Shown: positions 1-11,056, counted from the first letter of the stretch. The stretch is DNA of 64,000 nt from Hydractinia symbiolongicarpus (GCF_029227915.1 NC_079888.1:13375001-13439000), one strand, 5' to 3'. Program-made: numbers and translations. Notes: generated from the letters alone by a model not told the origin.

Positions 1-294
1 TTCCCGAATGACTTCTTGCAAATGTCACACATGTCAGTCTTATATACATTTTTAACTTGCAAAAATAAATACATGAACAGTAGTATTTTAAAAATGAATA
101 GCAATACTTTCATCATCAAAATAACCTTAATTGAATTTAACACACTTTGTTCTTTCATTAATGTTTTTGTTTTTGTTGTTGTTTTGTTTTTACTATTGTT
201 TATTTCTATTTTTATTTTCCTTTTTTTACTTTTGTCTTCTCTGTTTAAAAGTTTGCACTAGAATATTCTTGCAATATATAGCAGATCAACATAC

Positions 295-2935
295 TTATTT
301 AAAGCTTCAATCATTAAATCCCATCTTCCCAAGCCTGCCGGATATATTGGCCATACAGCAGGACCTCCTTCCCAAAATGTCCATGCTGGATAAAGGATAT
401 CTCTTTCTTCTGGTGTCTCAAAAAATAAGCAATAAAAAACTAAGTGGGCGGTCTGTTAAATTGCTAAATTTTCTTCCCGTGAAAATATCTGGCAATAAGG
501 TATAAAAAAAAAATTGTAAGACAATATTGTAATTACTAAGAAGCAAACTCTAATATTGCTAACATTATTCTAACAATCCGTTGCACTTCCCCTCACTTTC
601 TCTAGTGTCAGAAAAAATTAACTGATGTTGCATACCTTACTAAAGGATAACACAGGTGAAGGAGCACTCCAATGTTTGACCTGTAAATCGAAATATAAAC
701 AAAATAATAAACATCTTATAATATATGACGTATATGAATAGTTGTTTTTTACCTTTGGCCAATCATGGCTATTAATAATCATTTCCATATCAGGAAGCTT
801 ATCAATGACTTTTAGTATGAAATGCTCGTTACCGCTGCATCTAAATGTATGAATTTATAAAACTTTGAAGCTACACTGTACCTGTCTTATTTGTTTAGCT
901 TACTGACAATACATCACGACGTCATTGCATTATACTGATGTCAATACTTAAATAAGATAGTGAAGCCATTTCATCGCATTTTTAAGCTACAAGCCTTAAC
1001 TTAGAATCAGGTGGTAATTACTGAAGGCACAGTGCATCGTGGATCATGGATCATGCGTAACACAATGCTATTGCTGTTGTAAAATTCTTGAGCATCCTAT
1101 CATGAAAGTTATATTGCAATCGTCACAATCTAAAATTGTGACGTTCGCGACGCTCATTATGTTGGCATTATCTTTACACAAATTTGAAAATTATTACTAA
1201 GTTGAAGGTTTGTATTTTAAGAAGGAAAATGTTTTTCAGTCGTTAATTAAAACGTTTATATACCCTTGGGTTTGCCGTTATGTGCTATATGTTTTGTCAA
1301 GTACTGTTTTATACGTCCTCTGTGTATTGTGTAGTTAATAAAAATTATATTTAAAAAATTTGTGAGATAATTGTAGCAATTTACGTTGATAATGTCTTGT
1401 AGTAATAAGACGAAATATCCGTTAAAATAAAATAAATAAAAAATGTCATCATCAATCAAACTTCTCGTACTTATTTTTATCGTGAAGTTATATGCCCGAA
1501 TTAATATATTTAATTTAAAAGACTGTTAAAATTGGACCAATATTCCAAAACTGGGACAACATACCTGTTTCAGGACCGATTCATGACGTCATCAAAAAAC
1601 TTTCGTCAAAAGGACATGATCCTTTATATGTTCTTGATCAGCATGTCAAGCTCCACACAATATTGCGTGGACGAGTTATCTCATGACATCACCATATTTA
1701 TTCCCGTAAAAGTTTGGCTCTCTAATCAAGTGGATATTTCCACGGGTCAAGCAACTAGCATTTAATGATACCAAGAAATAATATATCTACTGGCCCGTTA
1801 CATACACACACAAACAAAGTTATTTTACAGGTGATGATTCATTATTAATAAATAACAAGACAGAATTATAAAAAGCTGTACCCAATAACAATAATATATC
1901 TACCTGGCAGAAAATATACATTCTTTTTGCCGATACAACTTTTGGTTAATAATTTGATAATGCTCTCCCAATTTTTCTTGTTTAGCTTGCAAAAAATCCT
2001 CCTCTTTGATACCACCACGATCGATCCAGAATCTAAAGTCGGATCTCCTCTGTAACTTATAACAATCTTCACTACACTCTTTATAACTTTCGACTGCAGT
2101 TTTTATTAAGGAGACATATTTTTGCCATTTTTCTAAATTATAAATTTTAAACATAATAAACATATTTTTACTCTTTCTTTCAGGTTCAGTTAGGCGATAA
2201 ACATAGTATGAATCCCACTAACTGGGGTGGAATGTTTTTATATTTGCCCTTATCTGAGGACTGGAAATTTAAGAAATTAATGGGGTGCTCTTTATTGACG
2301 GGTGTGGAAGGTGATAAATTAACAGTGGGATGCATGATAAGTAGTAATAGTTTGAATTAAAGTTATTTAGAAAATTTCTCTGTTTATTTGACATTTCCAT
2401 TTTAAGTTTGCCATTACACAAATATCATAATAGCATGCAACTGGCGAGATGCGATCCACAACTTAATGGAGGTTCCTAAACTGAGGGGATAATAATTAAA
2501 TGGGTTGGATAAAAGCAGCTTCACAGCGGATAAGGTTAAACAGCAGATAAGGTTAAACAACAACTATGCCATTGTGATAGTTAACTAACAGACAATTCCA
2601 TTTCCAAAATGTTTTCTAACTCTGCCATTTTAAAGGAAGTCTAAATTTCGGAAATAGTGTGTGTGAATGTGTAGTTGAACCAAACTGATTCAAATACAAA
2701 TACAAACCTGGTACACATAACTAAAACATTCTATGCATATTTATTTAAAACAATGTTTCCTGGATAAAGATGAAGCTTTAAACTACATCATACCTTTTGT
2801 TTGTCCTGATTTAGTGTATTTTTCCTTTTCATGTTTTAAATCAGCACAATGACCATCTTCACAAGTTAACTCGCCATTATCTTTGGAATATACGCTAATA
2901 ACAAGTCCAAAACAAAATAGTTTCAGCCATTCCAT
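295..2935 (-). CDS. POGLUT1: Protein O-glucosyltransferase 1, five 5' exons
   Basis: Exons on the minus strand: 2794-2935, 1904-2132, 753-840, 636-680 and 295-416. Every junction is GT-AG and the phases chain correctly (142, 229, 88, 45, 122 nt). Exon 1 starts with a short signal peptide ([12 protein letters not shown]). Exon 2 carries the Cys-containing N-terminal region ending in [13 protein letters not shown]. Exon 3 matches the [16 protein letters not shown] block, and exon 5 holds the family hallmark [21 protein letters not shown]1 (Rumi) is a CAP10-family ER enzyme that adds O-glucose to EGF repeats of Notch-type proteins. The last exon ends in phase 2 and the C-terminal half lies beyond the left edge. 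No frameshift is seen, so this looks like a live host gene. The assignment to POGLUT1 rather than POGLUT2/3 rests on the signal peptide start, the lack of a filamin domain and residue similarity. Confidence 0.9.
2184..2360 (+). CDS. Possible terminal exon of a nested plus-strand gene
   Basis: A good acceptor (pyrimidine run then CAG at 2181-2183) is followed by 58 open codons and TAA. The frame reads smoothly ([18 protein letters not shown] near its start) and lies wholly in POGLUT1 intron 1 on the other strand. I do not recognise the protein. An upstream partner exon is not resolved; a plus-strand stretch around 1530-1680 has coding-like composition but no clear donor. It could also be chance. 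Confidence 0.35.
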   Translation, partial: VQLGDKHSMNPTNWGGMFLYLPLSEDWKFKKLMGCSLLTGVEGDKLTVGCMISSNSLN

Positions 2936-3323
2936 GTCATCTATATTCTAAATATGAGAAGTGTTTTTTCATAGTCATAGTTTTTTTTATATATATAGCT
3001 AAATGCAAATTTGTTTTATAAACTAGCACTAATGACACGGCGGGATTATGTGCTTAAAACAATTTTTTTATGCAATTGCAAGAAAAATGTCTGTGTCCCT
3101 GAAGATTTAGAAGTTAAAAGTACTTATAAAAACAATTTCATCAAATTTTTGAATAATACTAAATCCACCTTTGCTGATATATATGTTATAAAAACTCACA
3201 ACATTCATGGTTTCCATCGGATCACAAAAATATTTTTTTACAAATCAAACAAATAGGATAATTAATTTCTGCAAAAACTACAAAACTCTTTAAATTTTTC
3301 AAAATTAAATTCCATAAGTTAAC
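2936..3323. other. Upstream flank of POGLUT1
   Basis: AT-rich sequence immediately 5' of the POGLUT1 start. A promoter is expected here but no specific motif can be named. The plus-strand open frame in 3011-3256 has low-complexity AT-rich codon use and no recognisable domain. Confidence 0.4.
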
Positions 3324-3738
3324 TTAAAGGGAACTGGAGGTATAAAATGATGTTGGACTTATATTATAGAGCTTATAAAGTTAGCTAACAAGTCTTTTTA
3401 AATTTTTAAAAAGCTTTTTTCGTTCTCACCATATTCACATTTAAAGAATTTCAGATTTAATTATGCTGCATGAATTATGATGTCATATTCAAACTTTAAC
3501 AATCCATAGATATAAAGGTTAATTGATTAACATAGATTTTTTTTTGCCAAAATAACACTCGCTTGCTTGTCCCAGGCCTCTTATTTTTTGCTGACGACTC
3601 AATAACTCGGGATCTGCAACTTGGTTTGCAATCAAATTTTGTGGGTAAGCTTGTATAAGCCCTATATGTTTACCAACAAAATTTGATTGCAAACTGACAT
3701 GCAGATCCCAAGTTATGAGTTCCTCGGGTTCCCTTTAA
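3324..3738. mobile_element. MITE with TTAAAGGGAAC inverted ends
   Basis: The left end 3324-3340 and right end 3722-3738 are inverted copies with about 14 of 17 positions matching, both starting at TTAA. A second, inner inverted pair surrounds 3600-3715 (both arms contain the AATCAAATTTTGT core). There is no coding capacity. TTAA or TTA would be the target duplication, so piggyBac-type or Harbinger-type mobilisation is possible. Confidence 0.55.
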
Positions 3739-4652
3739 ATGTTTATCAAAAATTTTGCTAAAAATTAATATAATACAGTAAAGGTTCAACATAGACACAC
3801 ACAAAATAATTTTGTGTATATAACAAAGAAATCCATTGTATTTCTAACAAAATGTAGGTACATTACAAATGCATATACAGTATCAATACATTAACAAACC
3901 ATCACTACTATCATAAATACGTAAACACAAAACTGACTAAGCAAGTCTGACACAAGACAAAGAAATTCAGTTAAAATTGTTAATATAGCAACAAAAACTT
4001 ATATTAATCAATTTTTTGTACAAATGCAGAGGTTTTATACATGCCACACAAAGACTAAACGCTGACATATTTTTTGTAAATCACATTTTAACTTGTCCCT
4101 TATAATTTTTTACATTGTTTTAGCAATAAGCCAGAGATTTTTTAACTTTTACCTTCATATATATACCATGTATACCTGTGCGGAAAATACAGATGCATCA
4201 CAACAATAGGACACTCATATCTCTGTTTTGTTTTTTTATTTTATCCTGTTTTTCCACTACATACTAAAGTTCATAATAAACAAAATTCAATTCTTAGCAC
4301 TAAATTGTCATTAAAATGTGTTAGAAAGATAGAACTAAAATTTAAACAAAACAGATTTGACCTTCTTGAGCCTCATTTTCTTGTAAACTATTTACTTACA
4401 AAAAAATCTGTATATATATACATTTTGTATTTTGTTTTTTATGATAAAACCATGCAGACTTTTCAGGTCTTCACAGATAATACCATATAATGTGTGTTTT
4501 GATAAAAAAATACTGCTCTATTGTACTTAGTACAATAAAGCAAATGAATATTATTATGAACGACTTTCAACGTGACTCGTGTTGTTTATAATCCCCAGAC
4601 CTCTTACGCAAATCAACAGGCAAAATAATGCATGTGGTAAGTCATGGGCAAG
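3739..4652. other. Gene-free AT-rich stretch
   Basis: I see no gene, RNA or clear repeat. It lies downstream of the minus-strand CRAL-TRIO gene and probably contains its 3' untranslated region. Confidence 0.4.
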
Positions 4653-5399
4653 TCAAACAATTAGAGGTACAGGGAAGTTCTTCACATCAATAAAGTCTTG
4701 CAATTCTTTTGCTCCACAAAATAATATTTTGCTTCGTGTCACTTCATTTAACCAATGCTTAATGATTTCATAACAACCATAAAACAACCATGGGTAGTTA
4801 ATGACCAAGCAAACACCTAATCTTTCTGGATAACAGTTTTTCATAAACCATACAATTTTTTTAATACACTGATAATCCATGTTGCGCATTGAAAACCCTT
4901 TTAAATCGCATATGATACAAAAGGAACGACTACCATTGATATCACACACAGCACACATTTGTTCTAATTTAAAAACAATATAACGATAAATACTGTCATA
5001 GTCACCATGGTATGCATCATGCAAATACGGATACATGACTACAATAGGACGCCCACATTTATCCTCAACTCCTTTAAAATAAAGGTCTCTACCAACAGCC
5101 GTCTCTCTCAGTATGCAATCTTCATGTGGAGATATGTTTTCCACTCCATATTTAATTCGCCAGTCACAGTATTTTTGGATAGCAGTAAAAGCATCCTCCA
5201 CAGTTAAAAAAGCTTTAAGAAAACGTATCAATACAGACTCTTCAAGCCAAAGATCTTGCCAGTCGATTTGAGTCTTCTGCTCCGTAATTACTAAACGTTG
5301 TAATTTAATCAGGTCTTCTTCGTCATATTGTGGTCGTTTTATATTATATTTTTCATCAAGTTCTTGTTTTGTTATTGTTGTTGACTGACTAGCAGCCAT
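4653..5399 (-). CDS. CRAL-TRIO (SEC14-like) lipid-binding domain protein
   Basis: A 248-residue single-exon frame starting at ATG. Residues about 20-75 form the helical CRAL-TRIO N-terminal region (LIRFLKAFLTVEDAFTAI, like the usual L-R-F-L-R-A-x-x-x-D-x-x-x-A pattern). Residues about 90-230 form the lipid-binding lobe, with GRPIVVMYPYLHDAYHGDYD, a conserved IICDLKGFS strand, and YPERLGVCLVINYPWLFYGC. These proteins bind and move hydrophobic ligands such as phosphoinositides, tocopherol or retinoids in the cytosol. The frame ends soon after the domain, without a GOLD domain or transmembrane tail. A GT-like site near the end leaves open a further 3' exon. No damage is seen; probably a live host gene. 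Confidence 0.85.
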   Translation of the reverse strand: MAASQSTTITKQELDEKYNIKRPQYDEEDLIKLQRLVITEQKTQIDWQDLWLEESVLIRFLKAFLTVEDAFTAIQKYCDWRIKYGVENISPHEDCILRETAVGRDLYFKGVEDKCGRPIVVMYPYLHDAYHGDYDSIYRYIVFKLEQMCAVCDINGSRSFCIICDLKGFSMRNMDYQCIKKIVWFMKNCYPERLGVCLVINYPWLFYGCYEIIKHWLNEVTRSKILFCGAKELQDFIDVKNFPVPLIV

Positions 5400-5531
5400 T
5401 ATTAACGAAATAAAAGAACGGAAATTATGAGAATAACCCCGATTTTAGCTCGACCTCGGCATTGCTTTTTTACTTTGCAGACATCTGTATAAGACGGACA
5501 GTGGTTGGTACTTAAAACGGATGGATCTTTA

Positions 5532-7355
5532 AGGCCGGTTTCCACTCATTCGCTTTAGTAACGTGAATGAGTCGCGCGAATAGCGCGACCAAGCGAATGC
5601 AGTTTCCACTTGACAACAAACATAAACAAAATTGGCTGAATATCGGAACAAGCATGTCAAACACGCGATGAAGTATTTTTCTAAATTATGAATGCAGATG
5701 GCTTTTACTGGAAGGCAAATTATAATTCTTTTGCTTTTGAGAATACGATTCAGACGATAATATGCTAAGAAGAAGAAAGCCAGACGATTTTGGGTGTGCA
5801 AGATTTATTTGGAGAGGAAAACAAAAGGAGAATACCACCTGCTTGCAAATGACATGCTATTTGATAGAGAATTCTTTTTTCGCCAATTTAGAATGACAAC
5901 CACCAAATTAGAAGAACTTCTTAGCTATGTTGCACCTGTTATAATGAAATCTTCGATGGCACGGAAAGCAATAACTCCAAGTGAGAGATTATGTGTTACC
6001 TTACGCTACTTAGTCACCGGAGATGCCCAAAGCACCATAGCTGATAGTTGTAGAACGAGAAAAACATCAGTTTGTAGAATAATGAAAGAAACCTCAGATG
6101 CTTTATGGGACCAGCTTTTAAAAAATGGGTTTCTTAAGGCCCCGAAAACTGAAGAAGAATGGGTTGAAATAGCTAATCAGTTTGAATCCAAGTGGAACTT
6201 TGGAAATTGCCTTGGAGCCATCGACGGAAAGCATGTTGTCATGCAAGCTCCCGCGCGTTCAGGATCGTACTACTATAATTACAAAAAGACTCATAGTATT
6301 GTACTTAATGGGTGTAGTTAACTCGAATTATGAATTCATTCTTGTTGACATCGGCGACGCTGGAAGACAAAGCGATGGTGGCGTATTCACGGCTTGTCAT
6401 ATTGGCCGTGCACTAGAAGAGCAGAAACTTAATATTCCGAAGCCAAGATCGTTAAAAGGTACATCAAAGGAATTCCCATTTGTATGTGTTGGGGACGAGG
6501 CATTCTCTTTAAAGGAGTATTTGATTAAACCATAGGCTCGTTCATCTATTCAAATGAAAGAACAAATTGCTAATTATCAAATATCAAGGGCTCGTCGACA
6601 AGTAGAAAACGTTTTTGGGATCTGTGCATCACGATTCCGGATTTTTAGACGCCCAATTATAGCAAATGTTGAAACTGTCACTTCTGTCACTAAAGCAGTT
6701 GTGGCACCCCATAACTTTTTGATGTTTGGTAGAACTTTTGACAATGCAAATTGTTCTACAGACTATGAAGATGGTGAATGGAGAACAGAGGATATTGAGA
6801 CAGAAGGTTTATTACCACTTTCCAATGCTGGATCGCATAATTATTCGCATAATTATTAAGATGCTAAACAAATCCGTGATGACTTTAGAGACTATTTTAT
6901 TGGTGCAGGAACAGTGGCATGGCAGTGGGACTATATTTCAAAAACAACTGATTCATTTGATCAAATTAAGCGGATATTTTAGAATATATACCAGTTTCTT
7001 AAAAAAACGTGTAAAACTAAATCTAGGAAACTACAATGTTGAAAACTACAATGTTTGAAAAAGCTTTAAAATAACATGGATTATTTGTTCTTGAGTAAGT
7101 TGCTGATATTCCATCTCGTTTCCGTGTCAAAGACCCACATCTGCCATTATGATTTCAATGTTTTGAATTCTGATAAATAGCGGCTTCTGATTGGTTAAAT
7201 TATTTTTTATTCGCTTGGTAGTTCAAAAAGTTTGAACTTCTGGCGACCATTCGCCCGACCAACAGAAAGCTGCGTAAATGTTCAAAAATAGATTTTGCGC
7301 ATGCTCAGATATCTATTTAGTCGTGCGACTAAAGCCAATAAGTGGAAACCGGCCT
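5532..7355 (+). mobile_element. PIF/Harbinger DNA transposon, complete ends
   Basis: Perfect 15-bp terminal inverted repeats AGGCCGGTTTCCACT (5532-5546) and its reverse complement (7341-7355) are flanked by TTA duplications (5529-5531 and 7356-7358), the Harbinger hallmark. The element is 1,824 bp, with one transposase gene and no Myb-like second gene. The transposase is frameshifted, so the copy is not autonomous. Confidence 0.92.
5794..6859 (+). pseudogene. HARBI1-like DDE transposase, frameshifted
   Basis: Three successive open pieces (5794-6321, about 6300-6535, 6554-6859) make one HARBI1/DDE_Tnp_4 transposase. Visible parts in order: an N-terminal helix-turn-helix region (ATPSERLCVTLRYLVTGD), catalytic Asp in LGAIDGKHVV, second Asp in VDIGDAGRQSDGGVF, and the distal Glu in RRQVENVFGICASRFRIF. 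Breaks: a frame change at about 6320, a TAG at about 6535, and an N-terminal frame change near 5763-5800 that removes the normal start. It lies inside the perfect inverted repeats described above. Confidence 0.88.
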
Positions 7356-7358
7356 TTA

Positions 7359-7793
7359 GTGTGAACTTTTATAGAGAAATCTCTATAAAGCGGACAATCA
7401 TAAGGCGGACAATTTTTTCTGCCCTAAATGAAAATTTTCACTATAAACGCTCTCTATAAAGTGGAGACTGTTAAAATAAAATGACGACAAAAAATTATTT
7501 ATCATTTTTTACACATTTACTATCATTTGTATTTATGTTCTCAAAAACTTTAACTCAAGAATCGAAAGCAGTCTTCAATCAAATCAAATTTTAGTCAAAG
7601 CTTGTAAACATGTTTTAGTCCATTCTCTGTCAAAAAATACTTATTTGCCAAGTAATTTGTCTCTTATTTACAATCCTCATAACGAATAGCATGAAAAATC
7701 TTTTTTGGACAAATTCTGTCCCAAACTAAATTCTCAGCGAAACATTTTTGCATCGATGGTGTCCGCTTTAAAGGGATTCCACTTTACTACTAG
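7359..7793. repeat. Repeat with CTCTATAAAGCGGAC motifs
   Basis: Contains several TATAAAGCGGACA-type motifs and ends in GTCCGCTTTAAAGGGATTCC. Related wording recurs at about 48720-48865 and 49845-49935, so this is a dispersed non-coding repeat. Ends and class are not resolved. Confidence 0.4.
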
Positions 7794-8522
7794 TTGATAA
7801 TAACGACCGTGGAAAAATACACTTGGGCAAAAAAAAAAAATAAAAACAAAGATCCGTCATTTGAATTTTGATGACGTCAGCAGTCAACCGTCATGCGCAA
7901 AGATTTTTTTTCACAATTTTTAGCCGTTACTGGAATTGTGTGGAGCTTAAAACGCTGATGAAAATAAAGAATAGGATCGCGTGATTTAAGGGTTTAGAAA
8001 TTTTGCTGACGACAGCCGATATCCCACTAATTTACGAAAATATTCTTTCAGAAATATGCATACCTGTTGCCTTCATGGTATAGACCTTGAAACGCTGATC
8101 AAGAAAATGCATTGGATCATGTACTTTTGATAAACGGTTGCAGAGATATTAGGGTTTGAATGTTTTTTGATGATGTCATCAACCCGTCCATTCCGAAACG
8201 GATTGTGGGACCCAGGTTTGGGAATCTTACCCAAATTAGTCCTAGGTGGTCCCTAGTTACCCACGCGGGGAAAAATCATTGGCGTCACCACTTCGTTTCC
8301 AAGTTATTTGGCCTTAAAGTTTTAAGTGCACTGTAATGGCTTCATTAATTTAATATAAGATATTGACGTTAAAATTGTAATATTGACGTTGCGCCGTAGC
8401 GTCAGATAATTTAACATTTGAGATATAACTTTTTCGGCGACATCAAAGGAAAATGAACTCATCCACTTTGCCTGTCACAGACACACAGACAGACACACTT
8501 AGCGTATTATTATAGAGACTAG
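7794..8522 (+). mobile_element. Helentron/HINE-like non-autonomous unit, copy H1
   Basis: Begins just after a CTAG at 7790-7793 and ends CTAG at 8519-8522. Contains two related core segments with an AACGCTGAT motif, GACGTCAGC motifs, a short CAGA/CACA microsatellite and the tail GCGTATTATTATAGAGACTAG shared (with variation) by H2 and H3. There is no coding capacity. The structure (no target duplication, core tandem repeats, tetranucleotide block, CTAG end) resembles Helentron-associated elements. Confidence 0.55.
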
Positions 8523-8770
8523 CCGAATTCCCGGAAGAATCCACTGAATCTCTCATTGAATGCATGTAAGGGATACCAAACAGAAACATACAACATAGTA
8601 ATTTGAATTTTTAAAACTCACAATCCAATCTCGGCTCTTTGTCTCTTTTTTATAACGGGAAGGAAAAAAGAGAGAAAAAAGCCCTGGGATCGGGGTTGTT
8701 CACAATCTGCATTACTCTATAATTATACCCATTGAAACAAAACGTTTGAAAATATAAGCAGCAGGGGCGG
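8523..8770 (+). repeat. Dispersed repeat family with CCGAATTCCCG start
   Basis: Starts CCGAATTCCCGGAAGAATCC immediately after the H1 CTAG end. The same unit recurs at 36987-37230, again right behind a TATTATTATA...CTAG tail, and in diverged form at 37540-37770. The internal part contains GAGAAAAAAGCCCTGGGATC in all copies. Non-coding; about 240-250 bp. Confidence 0.6.
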
Positions 8771-9200
8771 ATCTAGGGTTAGGCAGCCTAGGCAATTGCC
8801 TAAGCCTAATTTTTGTGACCTACTAGAGAAAAAAAATTCTATAGATAGAATAATCTATAAAAAAACTAAATTATTTTTATAAATTTATTTTTGGCATCCG
8901 CCGATTTCGACTTCATGATGATGCGGCGTTTTTATCGATTTTTTATTTTTTACTCAAATAAGCAAACCCGGGGCGATCTTTGGCAAAGTGTCAATTCGCC
9001 TAAAACGTCGGGTTTTAAAGTTCCAATAAATGAAATTCTGGAATGTGAAGAAAATACGCCTAAAACGTCCGTGGGTTTTAAGTTAAAACGCCTAAAACGT
9101 CCATGGGTACAGTAGTAGTAGGGAGTGATTATAGGTACTTTTCCTTTTAATTACAAAACCCCGCTTTCACCACCACCTCCATCCCAAAAAACAAGTAAAA
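8771..9200. other. Non-coding flank left of the Polinton-like pair
   Basis: Contains three CGCCTAAAACGTC-type motifs (about 8998, 9058 and 9091) of unknown meaning. No gene is supported. Confidence 0.35.
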
Positions 9201-9204
9201 ACGA

Positions 9205-9480
9205 AATCATATGACGTCATCAACGCATACGTGAAATCATAATAATACAGAATATAAATGCCAGTAACCAACACATAATAATATTAAATGATATATTATA
9301 TGACATCATCAACGCATGCGCAATAGCATACAGAATATGAGTAAGGGAAATTCCCTAATTGCCAATAACCAACACAAAATAATATGAAATGATAAATAAA
9401 TGCAAGTCACCAACACAAAATCATATGAAATCATATATAATAGTATATACTCATTTTATACAGAATATGAGTAAAGGGAA
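9205..9480. repeat. Left terminal/subterminal repeats of the element
   Basis: Two similar ATATGACRTCATCAACGCATRCG blocks (9209 and 9298) are followed by diverged copies of a CAGTAACCAACACAAAATAATATGAAATGAT-type unit and by GAATATGAGTAA(A)GGGAA blocks. Positions 9310-9326 are an exact inverted match to 28907-28923 at the other end of the pair, and GAGTAAGGGAAA has a close inverted counterpart at 28843-28856. Confidence 0.6.
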
Positions 9481-9481
9481 T

Positions 9482-9595
9482 TTCCCTTACTCATAAAACT
9501 ATGACCACACCAAAAATTTTACTTATGTATCTTAGTGTATAATAATAAGATGTCCATTAATGATCATCTCATAATGCGTGATCAAATAGTTCGTG
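9482..9595 (+). repeat. 114-bp direct repeat, first copy
   Basis: Identical to 10489-10602 except for one position (ATGCGTG versus ACGCGTG). It spans the promoter-proximal region and the first codons of the DUF4116-like gene. Confidence 0.9.
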
Positions 9596-9804
9596 CTGAT
9601 TCATGGACACTAATGTTTGTACCCGATCATTTCAAGACACAGGAAATGTGTACTGCCGTAGTTCGTGAACATCCCTGGACACTAATGTTAGTACCCGATC
9701 ATTTAAAGACGCAGGAAATGTGTAACCAAGCAGTTCGCGAATATCCTAAGATCATTGAATATGTTCCAGATCGTTTCAGAGCCATGGTTACCCGATGCCT
9801 TTAA
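9550..9804 (+). CDS. DUF4116-like repeat protein (copy A)
   Basis: 84 residues from ATG at 9550. Made of about three repeats of the form W-T-L-M-x-V-P-D-H-x-K-T-Q-E-M-C (WTLMFVPDHFKTQEMC, WTLMLVPDHLKTQEMC, KIIEYVPDRFRAMVTRC). This matches the DUF4116 repeat pattern. The last repeat is degenerate. The next gene starts 6 bp downstream of the stop. The role is unknown; the same repeats occur at the far end of copy B, fused to a PolB fragment. Confidence 0.7.
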   Translation: MSINDHLIMRDQIVRADSWTLMFVPDHFKTQEMCTAVVREHPWTLMLVPDHLKTQEMCNQAVREYPKIIEYVPDRFRAMVTRCL

Positions 9805-9810
9805 AAATAA

Positions 9811-9984
9811 ATGACTGATTATTGTGATGAATGTGGGATTGATCTCGATCAATATGATAGATGCTCCTGTGGAAGAAGGATAGTAATATGTGGGAAAATG
9901 CTGTGCTGGCAGCACTATATGATGTATATAACGTATAATGGAGGTTACTGTGCCTGTATAATACTTGGAGTCCAATTTCCATAA
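9811..9984 (+). CDS. 57-residue Cys-rich mini-protein (possible zinc ribbon)
   Basis: ATG at 9811 within ATAAATG, TAA at 9982-9984. Eight cysteines, arranged as CDEC, CSC and CAC pairs plus lone Cys and a CWQH, suggest one or two metal-binding knuckles. It sits 6 bp after the DUF4116-like gene and 8 bp before the next gene, so it is in a tight plus-strand gene run. Too short to be in standard gene lists. Function is not known. Confidence 0.6.
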   Translation: MTDYCDECGIDLDQYDRCSCGRRIVICGKMLCWQHYMMYITYNGGYCACIILGVQFP

Positions 9985-9992
9985 ATAAAGGG

Positions 9993-10692
9993 ATGTTCAA
10001 ATTCTATAACGACTCCGTAGAGACAAGGGATTTTTACAGCGAACCAAAAGTACTTGATATTGATAAGGTTCAGCTTAATAATATCGTACTCAGCGATCCA
10101 ATCCAAGCCAACAAAGGCAAAGATGCTCGATATGTTTTAGGCTATAAAAATGACAGCAGGATATCATCGTTGCTAATCATAACACCGAGAGGCCTATATA
10201 GCCATGGTGCCTCGCGCTATATGGCTCGTCGCTTACCATGTCATTCGATTTACATCATAATCCAGAATGGTTGGAGAAGTATCAAATCATCCTAGCCAGG
10301 ATACAGCAATTGTATGGTAGTGAGTTCACGATCTCACCTGTTAAAAATGGTAGATATATTAGTACCAAGGTCAAGGAATGGGATAGCAAAATAACCAGTG
10401 ATTTTTATAACAAACCAGTACCTGAAAAGCAGCCCTGCGAATGCAGATGCATACTAAAACTAAGATCTATCGACAAGGCTACAAGCAATTCCCTTACTCA
10501 TAAAACTATGACCACACCAAAAATTTTACTTATGTATCTTAGTGTATAATAATAAGATGTCCATTAATGATCATCTCATAACGCGTGATCAAATAGTTCG
10601 TGTCTTGCTCGAAGAGTGTAAGTATAAACCGATACCTGTAACCATAAGGACACGACACCTTGATTCAGATGAACCCTTTGTTGTGGTATAAT
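9993..10692 (+). pseudogene. Uncharacterised element protein g1, copy A, broken
   Basis: Homologue of 18559-19156 in copy B. Shared features are an N-terminal IVLSDPI motif, a LYS-x-x-ASRY motif, a MSFD block, a Cys pair (CECR) and a C-terminal LEECKYK followed by an acidic tail. Breaks: a frame change near 10235, and the 114-bp repeat (10489-10602) inserted before LEECKYK, which introduces stop codons. Function is unknown. Confidence 0.6.
10489..10602 (+). repeat. 114-bp direct repeat, second copy (inserted in g1)
   Basis: A near-exact copy of 9482-9595 interrupts gene g1 between its CECR and LEECKYK segments. Copy B has no such insertion, so it was gained in copy A. Confidence 0.9.
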
Positions 10693-10733
10693 AAGCTCGA
10701 TATACTTTGTATATTTCATCAAATATACAAAAA

Positions 10734-11012
10734 ATGAACATGAATGATTTGAAAAGAGAGGCAAAGGAATTTGGTATAAAGGACTATTCTACGATGAAAA
10801 CGGCTGATCTTCTCGCTGCTATTTACAAACTGAAGTACAAGAACATTGCAATGCAGACCGACGGGCCTTATTGCAAACAATGCTCGGATATCGTGGCTAT
10901 GAAAATATTGGATAAGTACATCAGAGACTTGGAAGCAAAACAAAAGAGAACAATAATAGACGGAGATTTAATGGTTGACGCTAGTACAGGTGAGGTTGTG
11001 GGTATCGTCTAA
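10734..11012 (+). CDS. SAP-like small protein g2 (copy A)
   Basis: 92 residues from ATG. The first 35 residues (DLKREAKEFGIKDYSTMKTA then DLLAAI) fit the helix-turn-helix SAP/Rho-N pattern used to bind nucleic acid. A Cys pair follows (PYCKQCS). Copy B has a relative at 19204-19508 broken by a frameshift near 19245. A role in genome binding or packaging is inference only. Confidence 0.6.
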   Translation: MNMNDLKREAKEFGIKDYSTMKTADLLAAIYKLKYKNIAMQTDGPYCKQCSDIVAMKILDKYIRDLEAKQKRTIIDGDLMVDASTGEVVGIV

Positions 11013-11056
11013 TTTTTTAATGAACAAATTAGATTATGAATATTCAGGCGGTTTAT

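Noticed and set aside
1-55. Minus-strand CDICKKSFG reading resembling the start of a C2H2 zinc finger at the window edge
   Set aside because: Only the first Cys pair is inside the window; no His pair can be seen and the region should be a POGLUT1 intron.
16-261. Plus-strand frame rich in Phe/Leu
   Set aside because: Low-complexity T-rich sequence in an intron of POGLUT1; no domain.
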